DNA of 64,000 bases from Terebella lapidaria (lineage: Eukaryota > Annelida > Polychaeta > Terebellida > Terebellidae), in assembly GCA_949152475.1 (NCBI GenBank), contig OX424569.1, positions 19,443,170 through 19,507,169 of the forward strand, given 5' to 3'. A program made the position numbers and the translations under genes. The notes beneath the pieces are model-generated. The model searched no databases and had not been told where the DNA came from. It saw only the letters and a list, made by a program, of their open reading frames with translations. Numbering within the stretch: position 1 is the stretch's first letter; each line of letters starts with the position of its first letter. Shown in pieces: positions 1 to 12,200 of this stretch.

Positions 1-1368
1 AATTATACAAAGCCCATTCTGTATGTGACTATACAAGCTCCGCCCACTATGTGACTATACAAGGTCCACCCATTATGTGACTATACAAAGTCCGCCCACT
101 ATGTGACTATACAAAGTACACCCACTATGTGACTATACAAAGTCCGCCCACTATGTGACTATATAAGGTCCGCCCACTATGTGACTCTACCAAGTCTGCC
201 CACTATGTGATTACACAAAATGCGCCCACTATGTGACTATACAAGGTCCGCCTACTATGTGACTATACAAAGTCCGCCCACTATGTGACCCTACAAGGTC
301 CGCCCACTATGTGACTATACAAGGTCCGCCCACCATGTGACTATACGAAGTCCGCCCACTATGTTACTATACAAAGTCCGCCCACTATGTGACTCTACAA
401 GGTCCGCCCACTATGTGACTATACAAGATCCGCCCACTATGTGACTATACAAGGTCCGCCCACTATGTTACTATACAAAGTCCGCCCACTATGTGACTCT
501 ACAAGGTCCGCCCACTATGTGACTATACAAAGTCCGCCCACTATGTGACTATACAAAGTTCGCCCACTATGTGATCACACAAAACCCGCCCACTATGTGA
601 CTATACAAGGTCCGCCCACTATGTGACTATACAAAGTCCACCCACTATGTGACTATACAAAGTCCGCCCACTATGTGACTATATAAGGTCCGCCCACTAT
701 GTGACTATACAAAGTACACTCACTATGTGACTATACAAAGTCCGCCCACTATGTGACTATATAAGGTCCGCCCACTATGTGACTCTACCAAGTCTGCCCA
801 CTATGTGATTACACAAAATGCGCCCACTATGTGACTATACAAGGTCCGCCCACTATGTGACTCTACAAGGTCCGCCCACTATGTGACTATATAAGGTCCG
901 CCCACTATGTAACTATACAAAGTCCCCCCACTATGTGACTATATAAGCTTCGCCCACTATGTGACTCTACCAAGTCTGCCCACTATGTGATTACACAAAA
1001 TGCGCCCACTATGTGACTATACAAGGTCCGCCCACTATGTGACTATACAAAGTCCGCCCACTATGTGACTCTACAAAGTCCGCCCACTATGTGACTCTAC
1101 AAGGTCCGCCCACTATGTGACTATACAAAGTCCCCCCACTATGTAACTATACAAAGTCCGCCCACTATGTGACTATACAAGGTCCGCCCACCATGTCACC
1201 ATACAAAGTCCGCCCACTATGTGACTATACAAGGTCCGCCCACTATGTGACTATAGAAAGTCCGCCCACTATGTGACTATACAAGGTCCGCCCACTATGT
1301 GACTATAGAAATTCCGCCCACTATGTGACTATACAAGGTCCGCCCACTATGTGACTATAGGTCCACCC
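1..1368. repeat. 26-bp satellite array, block 1
   Basis: Head-to-tail 26-bp monomers with scattered point variants and no gene. The block opens inside a recurring ordered run of variant monomers whose first member carries CCCATTCT at 13-20 and whose last reads AAAATGCGCC near 219. A second recurring run, at about 363-590, contains GTTACTATAC, CAAGATCC and GATCACACAAAACCC variants. A HindIII site (AAGCTT, 955-960) comes from a rare monomer variant. The block runs off the left edge of the window, so the array is longer than shown. The whole block recurs at an offset of 5,338 bp. Confidence 0.97.
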
Positions 1369-1497
1369 TGCACTGTATTTTATGTGTTTTTTTTCTCTTA
1401 TACATGTCATATATATATATATGTCTATGCCAATGTTTTTGTCATGTATATGGGCCTTCTGCCTGAAGTAAACATTTAATCAATTTAATTAATTAAA
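1369..1497 (+). repeat. AT-rich island 1 (basic type, AGTAAA variant)
   Basis: A 129-bp non-satellite insert. In order it has TGCACTGTATTTTATG, a T-run with CTCTTATACATG, a (TA)n tract, GTCTATGCCAATG, GTCATGTATATGGGCC, CTGCCTGAAG and an AT-rich tail ending in the palindrome TTTAATTAATTAAA. It is the only island of 26 with AGTAAA (1467-1472) in place of AATAAA; AGTAAA is known as a weaker polyadenylation hexamer. The left border follows GTGACTATAGGTCCACCC, a monomer lacking CAA. Origin as a transcript or retroelement 3' end is inferred, not shown. Confidence 0.85.
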
Positions 1498-4400
1498 TAT
1501 ACAAAGTCTGCCCACTATTTGATTACACAAAATCCACCCACTATGTGACTATACAAAGTCCGCCCACTATATGACTTTACAAGATCCGTTCACTATGTGA
1601 CTATACAAGGTCCGACCACTATGTGACTATACAAGGTCCGCCCACTATGTGAGTATATAAGGTCCGCCCACTATGTGACTATACAAAGTCCGCCCACTAT
1701 GTGACTATACAAAGTCCGCAGACTATGTGACTATACAAGGTCCGCCCACCATGTGACTCTACATGGTCTGCCCACTATGTGATCACACAAAACCCGCCCA
1801 CTATGTGACTATACAAGGTCCGCCAACTATGTGACTATATAAGGTCCGCCCACTATGTGACTATACAAGGTCCGCCCACTATATGACTATACAAGGTCCG
1901 CCCACTATGTGACTCTACAAGGTCCGCCCACTATGTGACCATATAAGGTCCGCCTACTATGTAACTATACAAAGCCCATTCTGTATGTGACTATACAAGC
2001 TCCGCCCACTATGTGACTATACAAGGTCCACCCATTATGTGACTATACAAAGTCCGCCCACTATGTGACTATACAAAGTACACCCACTATGTGACTATAC
2101 AAAGTCCGCCCACTATGTGACTATATAAGGTCCGCCCACTATGTGACTCTACCAAGTCTGCCCACTATGTGATTACACAAAATGCGCGAACTATGTGACT
2201 ATACAAGGTCCGCCCACTATGTGACTATACAAAGTCCGCCCACTATGTGACTCTACAAGGTCCACCCACTATGTGACTATATAAGGTCCGACCACTATGT
2301 GACTCTACAAGGTCCGCCCACTATACGACTTTACAAGGTCCGTTCACTATGTGACTATACAAGGTCCGCCCACTATGTGACTATACAAGGTCCGCCCACT
2401 ATGTGACTATACAAGGTCCGCCCACTATGTGACTATACAAGGTCCGCCCACTATCTGACTATACAAGGTCCGCCCACTATGTGACTATACAAAGTCGCCC
2501 ACTATGTGACTATATAAGGTCCACCCACTATGGTTACTATACAAGGTCCGCCCACTATGTGACTATACAAGGTCCGCCTACTATGTAACTATACAAAGTC
2601 CGCCCACTATGTAACTATACGAAGTCCGTTCACTATGTGACTATACAAAGTCCGCCCACTATGTGACTATACAAAGTCGCCCACTATGTGACTATATAAG
2701 GTCCGCCCACTATGTGACTATACAAGGTCCGCCCACTATGTGACTATACAAGGTCCGCCCACTATGTGACTATACAAGGTCCGCCCACCATGTGACTACA
2801 AGGTCCGCCCACTACGTGACTATACAAAGTCCGCCCACTATGTGACTATACAAGGTCCGCCCACTATGTGACTATACAAAGTCCGCCCACTATGTGACTA
2901 TATAAGGTCCGCCCACTATGTGACTATACAAAGTCGCCCACTATGTGACTATATAAGGTCCGCCCACTATGTGACTATACAAGGTCCGCCCACTATGTGA
3001 CTATACAAAGTCCGCCCACTATGTGACTCTACAAGGTCCGCCCACTATGTGACTATATAAGGTCCGCCCACTATGTAACTATACAAAGTCCCCCCACTAT
3101 GTGACTATATAAGCTCCGCCCACTATGTGACTATACAAGGTCCGCCCACTATGTAACTATACAAAGTCCCCCCACTATGTGACTATATAAGCTCCGCCCA
3201 CTATGTGACTATACAAGGTCCGCCCACTATATGACTATACAAATTCCGCCCACTATGTGACTATACAAGGTCCGCCCACCATGTGACCAAACAAAGTCCG
3301 CCCACTATGTGACTATACAAATTCCGCCTACTATGTGACTCTACAAGGTCCGCCCACTATGTGACTATACAAAGTCCCCCCACTATGTAACTATACAAAG
3401 TCCGCCCACTATGTGACTATACAAGGTCCGCCCACCATGTGACCATACAAAGTCCGCCCACTATGTGACTATACAAAGTACACTCACTATGTGACTATAC
3501 AAAGTCCGCCCACTATGTGACTATATAAGGTCCGCCCACTATGTGACTCTACCAAGTCTGCCCACTATGTGATTACACAAAATCCGCCCACTATGTGACT
3601 ATACAAGCTCCGCCCACTATGTGACTATACAAGGTCCACCCATTATGTGACTATACAAAGTCCGCCCACTATGTGACTATACAAAGTACACCCACTATGT
3701 GACTATACAAAGTCCGCCCACTATGTGACTATATAAGGTCCGCCCACTATGTGACTCTACCAAGTCTGCCCACTATGTGATTACACAAAATGCGCCCACT
3801 ATGTGACTATACAAGGTCCGCCCACTATGTTACTATACAAAGTCCGCCCACTATGTGACTATACAAGGTCCGCCCACTATGTAACTATACAAAGTCCCCC
3901 CACTATGTGACTATATAAGCTCCGCCCACTATGTGACTATACAAGGTCCGCCCACTATATGACTATACAAATTCCGCCCACTATGTGACTATACAAGGTC
4001 CGCCCACCATGTGACCAAACAAAGTCCGCCCACTATGTGACTATACAAATTCCGCCTACTATGTGACTCTACAAGGTCCGCCCACTATGTGACTATACAA
4101 GTCCGCCCACTATGTTACTATACAAAGTCCGCCCACTATGTGACTCTACAAGGTCCGCCCACTATGTGACTATACAAGATCCGCCCACTATGTGACTATA
4201 CAAGGTCCGCCCACTATGTAACTATACAAAGTCCCCCCACTATGTGACTATATAAGCTCCGCCCACTATGTGACTATACAAGGTCCGCCCACTATATGAC
4301 TATACAAATTCCGCCCACTATGTGACTATACAAGGTCCGCCCACCATGTGACCAAACAAAGTCCGCCCACTATGTGACTATACAAATTCCGCCTACTATG

Positions 4401-6706
4401 TGACTCTACAAAGTCCGCCCACTATGTGACTATACAAGGTCCGCCCACTATGTGACTATACTAAGTCCGCCCACTATGTGACTATACAAGGTCCGCCCAC
4501 CATGTGACCAAACAAAGTCCGCCCACTATGTGACTATACAAATTCCGCCTACTATGTGACTCTACAAGGTCCGCCCACTATGTGACTATACAAAGTCCCC
4601 CCACTATGTAACTATACAAAGTCCGCCCACTATGTGACTATACAAGGTCCGCCCACTATGTGACTATACTAAGTCCGCCCACTATGTGACTATACAAGGT
4701 CCGCCCACCATGTGACCAAACAAAGTCCGCCCACTATGTGACTATACAAATTCCGCCTACTATGTGACTCTACAAGGTCCGCCCACTATGTGACTATACA
4801 AAGTCCCCCCACTATGTAACTATACAAAGTCCGCCCACTATGTGACTATACAAGGTCCGCCCACCATGTGACCATACAAAGTCCGCCCACTATGTGACTA
4901 TACGAAATTCCGCCTACTATGTGACTCTACAAGGTCCGCCCACTATGTGACTATACAAGGTCCGCCCACTATGTGACTATACGAAGTCCGCCCACTATGT
5001 TACTATACAAAGTCCGCCCACTATGTGACTCTACAAGGTCCGCCCACTATGTTACTATACAAAGTCCGCCCACTATGTGACTCTACAAGGTCCGCCCACT
5101 ATGTGACTATACAAAGTCCGCCCACTATGTGACTATACAAAGTTCGCCCACTATGTGATCACACAAAACCCGCCCACTATGTGACTATACAAGGTCCGCC
5201 AACTATGTGACTATATAAGGTCCGCCCACTATGTGACTATACAAGGTCCGCCCACTATGTGACTATACAAGGTCCGCCCACTATGTGACTCTACAAGGTC
5301 CGCCCACTATGTGACCATATAAGGTCCGCCCACTATGTAATTATACAAAGCCCATTCTGTATGTGACTATACAAGCTCCGCCCACTATGTGACTATACAA
5401 GGTCCACCCATTATGTGACTATACAAAGTCCGCCCACTATGTGACTATACAAAGTACACCCACTATGTGACTATACAAAGTCCGCCCACTATGTGACTAT
5501 ATAAGGTCCGCCCACTATGTGACTCTACCAAGTCTGCCCACTATGTGATTACACAAAATGCGCCCACTATGTGACTATACAAGGTCCGCCTACTATGTGA
5601 CTATACAAAGTCCGCCCACTATGTGACTCTACAAGGTCCGCCCACTATGTGACTATACAAGGTCCGCCCACCATGTGACTATACGAAGTCCGCCCACTAT
5701 GTTACTATACAAAGTCCGCCCACTATGTGACTCTACAAGGTCCGCCCACTATGTGACTATACAAGATCCGCCCACTATGTGACTATACAAGGTCCGCCCA
5801 CTATGTTACTATACAAAGTCCGCCCACTATGTGACTCTACAAGGTCCGCCCACTATGTGACTATACAAAGTCCGCCCACTATGTGACTATACAAAGTTCG
5901 CCCACTATGTGATCACACAAAACCCGCCCACTATGTGACTATACAAGGTCCGCCCACTATGTGACTATACAAAGTCCACCCACTATGTGACTATACAAAG
6001 TCCGCCCACTATGTGACTATATAAGGTCCGCCCACTATGTGACTATACAAAGTACACTCACTATGTGACTATACAAAGTCCGCCCACTATGTGACTATAT
6101 AAGGTCCGCCCACTATGTGACTCTACCAAGTCTGCCCACTATGTGATTACACAAAATGCGCCCACTATGTGACTATACAAGGTCCGCCCACTATGTGACT
6201 CTACAAGGTCCGCCCACTATGTGACTATATAAGGTCCGCCCACTATGTAACTATACAAAGTCCCCCCACTATGTGACTATATAAGCTTGGCCCACTATGT
6301 GACTCTACCAAGTCTGCCCACTATGTGATTACACAAAATGCGCCCACTATGTGACTATACAAGGTCCGCCCACTATGTGACTATACAAAGTCCGCCCACT
6401 ATGTGACTCTACAAAGTCCGCCCACTATGTGACTCTACAAGGTCCGCCCACTATGTGACTATACAAAGTCCCCCCACTATGTAACTATACAAAGTCCGCC
6501 CACTATGTGACTATACAAGGTCCGCCCACCATGTCACCATACAAAGTCCGCCCACTATGTGACTATACAAGGTCCGCCCACTATGTGACTATAGAAAGTC
6601 CGCCCACTATGTGACTATACAAGGTCCGCCCACTATGTGACTATAGAAATTCCGCCCACTATGTGACTATACAAGGTCCGCCCACTATGTGACAATAGGT
6701 CCACCC
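1498..6706. repeat. 26-bp satellite array, block 2
   Basis: A 5.2-kb uninterrupted satellite stretch. Just after the island come the standard flanking variants: TTTGATTACAC, then ATATGACTTTACAAGG, then GTCCGTTCACT. At 4461-4861 an eight-monomer (208-bp) unit is tandemly doubled. At about 5339 the sequence restarts the order seen at position 1. Monomers of non-26 length occur: 25-mers reading AAAGTCGCCC (e.g. about 2490 and 2672), a 23-mer GTGACTACAAGG near 2790, and a 27-mer ACGAAATTCC near 4902. No open frame or other element is seen. Confidence 0.97.
4461..4861 (+). repeat. 208-bp (8-monomer) tandem duplication
   Basis: The rare variant TATACTAAGTCC occurs at 4461 and 4669, 208 bp apart (8 x 26). 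The following monomers, including GACCAAAC, CAAATTCC and CAAAGTCCCCCC variants, are in the same order in both units. The second unit stops matching near 4861. Confidence 0.85.
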
Positions 6707-9219
6707 TGCACTGTATTTTATGTGTTTTTTTTCTCTTATACATGTCATATATATATATATGTCTATGCCAATGTTTTTGTCATGTATATGGGCCTTCTGC
6801 CTGAAATAAACATTTAATCAATTTAATTAATTAAATATACAAAGTCTGCCCACTATTTGATTACACAAAATCCACCCACTATGTGACTATACAAAGTCCG
6901 CCCACTATATGACTTTACAAGGTCCGTTCACTATGTGACTATACAAGGTCCGACCACTATGTGACTATACAAGGTCCGCCCACTATGTGAGTATATAAGG
7001 TCCGCCCACTATGTGACTATACAAAGTCCGCCCACTATGTGACTATACAAAGTCCGCAGACTATGTGACTATACAAGGTCCGCCCACCATGTGACTCTAC
7101 ATGGTCTGCCCACTATGTGATCACACAAAACCCGCCCACTATGTGACTATACAAGGTCCGCCAACTATGTGACTATATAAGGTCCGCCCACTATGTGACT
7201 ATACAAGGTCCGCCCACTATATGACTATACAAGGTCCGCCCACTATGTGACTCTACAAGGTCCGCCCACTATGTGACCATATAAGGTCCGCCTACTATGT
7301 AACTATACAAAGCCCATTCTGTATGTGACTATACAAGCTCCGCCCACTATGTGACTATACAAGGTCCACCCATTATGTGACTATACAAAGTCCGCCCACT
7401 ATGTGACTATACAAAGTACACCCACTATGTGACTATACAAAGTCCGCCCACTATGTGACTATATAAGGTCCGCCCACTATGTGACTCTACCAAGTCTGCC
7501 CACTATGTGATTACACAAAATGCGCGAACTATGTGACTATACAAGGTCCGCCCACTATGTGACTATACAAAGTCCGCCCACTATGTGACTCTACAAGGTC
7601 CACCCACTATGTGACTATATAAGGTCCGACCACTATGTGACTCTACAAGGTCCGCCCACTATACGACTTTACAAGGTCCGTTCACTATGTGACTATACAA
7701 GGTCCGCCCACTATGTGACTATACAAGGTCCGCCCACTATGTGACTATACAAGGTCCGCCCACTATGTGACTATACAAGGTCCGCCCACTATCTGACTAT
7801 ACAAGGTCCGCCCACTATGTGACTATACAAAGTCGCCCACTATGTGACTATATAAGGTCCACCCACTATGGTTACTATACAAGGTCCGCCCACTATGTGA
7901 CTATACAAGGTCCGCCTACTATGTAACTATACAAAGTCCGCCCACTATGTAACTATACGAAGTCCGTTCACTATGTGACTATACAAAGTCCGCCCACTAT
8001 GTGACTATACAAAGTCGCCCACTATGTGACTATATAAGGTCCGCCCACTATGTGACTATACAAGGTCCGCCCACTATGTGACTATACAAGGTCCGCCCAC
8101 TATGTGACTATACAAGGTCCGCCCACCATGTGACTACAAGGTCCGCCCACTACGTGACTATACAAAGTCCGCCCACTATGTGACTATACAAGGTCCGCCC
8201 ACTATGTGACTATACAAAGTCCGCCCACTATGTGACTATATAAGGTCCGCCCACTATGTGACTCTACCAAGTCTGCCCACTATGTGATTACACAAAATGC
8301 GCCCACTATGTGACTATACAAGGTCCGCCCACTATGTGACTATACAAAGTCCGCCCACTATGTGACTCTACAAGGTCCGCCCACTATGTGACTATATAAG
8401 GTCCGCCCACTATGTAACTATACAAAGTCCCCCCACTATGTGACTATATAAGCTCCGCCCACTATGTGACTATACAAGGTCCGCCCACTATGTAACTATA
8501 CAAAGTCCCCCCACTATGTGACTATATAAGCTCCGCCCACTATGTGACTATACAAGGTCCGCCCACTATATGACTATACAAATTCCGCCCACTATGTGAC
8601 TATACAAGGTCCGCCCACCATGTGACCAAACAAAGTCCGCCCACTATGTGACTATACAAATTCCGCCTACTATGTGACTCTACAAGGTCCGCCCACTATG
8701 TGACTATACAAAGTCCCCCCACTATGTAACTATACAAAGTCCGCCCACTATGTGACTATACAAGGTCCGCCCACCATGTGACCATACAAAGTCCGCCCAC
8801 TATGTGACTATACAAAGTACACTCACTATGTGACTATACAAAGTCCGCCCACTATGTGACTATATAAGGTCCGCCCACTATGTGACTCTACCAAGTCTGC
8901 CCACTATGTGATTACACAAAATCCGCCCACTATGTGACTATACAAGCTCCGCCCACTATGTGACTATACAAGGTCCACCCATTATGTGACTATACAAAGT
9001 CCGCCCACTATGTGACTATACAAAGTACACCCACTATGTGACTATACAAAGTCCGCCCACTATGTGACTATATAAGGTCCGCCCACTATGTGACTCTACC
9101 AAGTCTGCCCACTATGTGATTACACAAAATGCGCCCACTATGTGACTATACAAGGTCCGCCCACTATGTTACTATACAAAGTCCGCCCACTATGTGACTA
9201 TACAAGGTCCGCCCACTAT
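5339..9219 (+). repeat. Segmental duplication A, copy 2
   Basis: Second copy of 1-3880, including island 2. The rare HindIII-bearing monomer is kept but reads AAGCTTGGCC (6293) where copy 1 reads AAGCTTCGCC (955). Confidence 0.9.
6707..6835 (+). repeat. AT-rich island 2 (basic type)
   Basis: A 129-bp copy of the island with an intact AATAAA at 6805-6810. It lies exactly 5,338 bp after island 1 and differs from it at the hexamer. The preceding monomer reads GACAATAGG rather than GACTATAGG, a private variant. The right border continues into ATATACAAAGTCTGCC, as for island 1. Confidence 0.85.
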
Positions 9220-12200
9220 GTGACTATATAAGGTCCGCCCACTATGTGACTATACAAAGTCCGCCCACTATGTGACTATACAAGGTCCGCCCACTATGTG
9301 ACTATACAAATTCCGCCCACTATGTGACTATACAAGGTCCGCCCACCATGTGACCAAACAAAGTCCGCCCACTATGTGACTATACAAATTCCGCCTACTA
9401 TGTGACTCTACAAGGTCCGCCCACTATGTGACTATACAAAGTCCCCCCACTATGTAACTATACAAAGTCCGCCCACTATGTGACTATACAAGGTCCGCCC
9501 ACCATGTGACCATACAAAGTCCGCCCACTATGTGACTATACAAATTCCGCCTACTATGTGACTCTACAAAGTCCGCCCACTATGTGACTATACAAGGTCC
9601 GCCCACCATGTGACCATACAAAGTCCGCCCACTATGTGACTATACAAATTCCGCCTACTATGTGACTCTACAAAGTCCGCCCACTATGTGACTATACAAG
9701 GTCCGCCCACTATGTGACTATACGAAGTCCGCCCACTATGTTACTATACAAAGTCCGCCCACTATGTGACTCTACAAGGTCCGCCCACTATGTGACTATA
9801 CAAGATCCGCCCACTATGTGACTATACAAGGTCCGCCCACTATGTTACTATACAAAGTCCGCCCACTATGTGACTATACAAGGTCCACCCATTATGTGAC
9901 TCTACATGGTCTGCCCACTATGTGATCACACAAAACCCGCCCACTATGTGACTATACAAGGTCCGCCAACTATGTGACTATATAAGGTCCGCCCACTATG
10001 TGACTATACAAGGTCCGCCCACTATATGACTATACAAGGTCCGCCCACTATGTGACTCTACAAGGTCCGCCCACTATGTGACTATATAAGGTCCGCCCAC
10101 TATGTGACTATACAAGATCCGCCCACTATGTGACTATACAAGGTCCGCCCACTATGTTACTATACAAAGTCCGCCCACTATGTGACTATACAAGGTCCAC
10201 CCATTATGTGACTCTACATGGTCTGCCCACTATGTGATCACACAAAACCCGCCCACTATGTGACTATACAAGGTCCGCCAACTATGTGACTATATAAGGT
10301 CCGCCCACTATGTGACTATACAAGGTCCGCCCACTATATGACTATACAAGGTCCGCCCACTATGTGACTCTACAAGGTCCGCCCACTATGTGACTATATA
10401 AGGTCCGCCCACTATGTGACTATACAAGATCCGCCCACTATGTGACTATACAAGGTCCGCCCACTATGTTACTATACAAAGTCCGCCCACTATGTGACTA
10501 TACAAGGTCCACCCATTATGTGACTCTACATGGTCTGCCCACTATGTGATCACACAAAACCCGCCCACTATGTGACTATACAAGGTCCGCCAACTATGTG
10601 ACTATATAAGGTCCGCCCACTATGTGACTATACAAGGTCCGCCCACTATATGACTATACAAGGTCCGCCCACTATGTGACTCTACAAGGTCCGCCCACTA
10701 TGTGACTATATAAGGTCCGCCCACTATGTAACTATACAAAGCCCATTCTGTATGTGACTATACAAGCTCCGCCCACTATGTGACTATACAAGGTCCACCC
10801 ATTATGTGACTATACAAAGTCCGCCCACTATGTGACTATACAAAGTACACCCACTATGTGACTATACAAAGTCCGCCCACTATGTGACTATATAAGGTCC
10901 GCCCACTATGTGACTCTACCAAGTCTGCCCACTATGTGATTACACAAAATGCGCCCACTATGTGACTATACAAGGTCCGCCCACTATGTGACTATACAAA
11001 GTCCGCCCACTATGTGACTCTAGAAGGTCTGCCCACTATGTGACTATATAAGGTCCGACCACTATGTGACTCTACAAGGTCCGCCCACTATACGACTTTA
11101 CAAGGTCCGTTCACTATGTGACTATACAAGGTCCGCCCACTATGTGACTATACAAGGTCCGCCCACTATGTGACTATACAACGTCCGCCCACTATGTGAC
11201 TATACAAGGTCCGCCCACTATCTGACTATACAAGGTCCGCCCACTATGTGACTATACAAAGTCGCCCACTATGTGACTATATAAGGTCCACCCACTATGT
11301 GACTATACAAGGTCCGCCCACTATGTGACTATACAAAGTCCGCCAATTATATGACTTTACAAGGTCCGTTCACTGTGTGACTATACAAGGTCCGCCCACT
11401 ATGTGACTATACAAGGTCCGCCCACTATGTGACTATACGAAGTCCGCCCACTATGTTACTATACAAAGTCCGCCCACTATGTGACTCTACAAGGTCCGCC
11501 CACTATGTGACTATACAAGATCCGCCCACTATGTGACTATACAAGGTCCGCCCACTATGTTACTATACAAAGTCCGCCCACTATGTGACTCTACAAGGTC
11601 CGCCCACTATGTGACTATACAAAGTCCGCCCACTATGTGACTATACAAGGTCCGCCCACTATGTTACTATACAAAGTCCGCCCACTATGTGACTCTACAA
11701 GGTCCGCCCACTATGTGACTATACAAAGTCCGCCCACTATGTGACTATACAAAGTTCGCCCACTATGTGATCACACAAAACCCGCCCACTATGTGACTAT
11801 ACAAGGTCCGCTCACTATGTGACTATACAAAGTCCACCCACTATGTGACTATACAAAGTCCGCCCACTATGTGACTATATAAGGTCCGCCCACTATGTGA
11901 CTATACAAAGTACACTCACTATGTGACTATACAAAGTCCGCCCACTATGTGACTATATAAGGTCCGCCCACTATGTGACTCTACCAAGTCTGCCCACTAT
12001 GTGATTACACAAAATGCGCCCACTATGTGACTATACAAGGTCCGCCCACTATGTGACTATACAAAGTCCGCCCACTATGTGACTCTACAAGGTCCGCCCA
12101 CTATGTGACTATATAAGGTCCGCCCACTATCTAACTATACAAAGTCCCCCCACTATGTGACTATATAAGGTCCGCCCACTATGTGACTCTACCAAGTCTG

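Larger units (their letters stand above)
1..3880 (+). repeat. Segmental duplication A, copy 1
   Basis: Satellite plus island 1, repeated at 5339-9219. The offset is 5,338 bp at the markers CCCATTCT (13/5351 and 1975/7313), HindIII (955/6293) and the island start (1369/6707). The copies differ by substitutions, by AGTAAA versus AATAAA in the island, and by a few replaced monomers near 2936/8270. They part at about 3880, where copy 1 has GTAACTATAC and copy 2 has GTGACTATATAAGG. The left end lies outside the window. Confidence 0.9.

Noticed and set aside
955..960. HindIII-bearing monomer as the edge of an inserted element
   Set aside because: It is a one-monomer variant (TATATAAGCTT) in normal satellite context and in phase with its neighbours. 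It is useful only as a marker of the 5,338-bp duplication.
1369..1497. Island as a MITE or other DNA transposon
   Set aside because: No terminal inverted repeats and no target-site duplication at the borders. The inner palindromes are AT-rich and do not sit at the ends.
1369..1497. Island as a tRNA-derived SINE or small RNA gene
   Set aside because: No A-box or B-box promoter motifs and no clover-leaf pattern; the sequence is too AT-rich with long T-runs, which would stop Pol III.
3265..3300. CATGTG E-box in CCACCATGTGACC variants
   Set aside because: The motif arises from a single T-to-C change in the monomer and is six bases long, so hits are expected by chance. I see nothing else supporting regulation.
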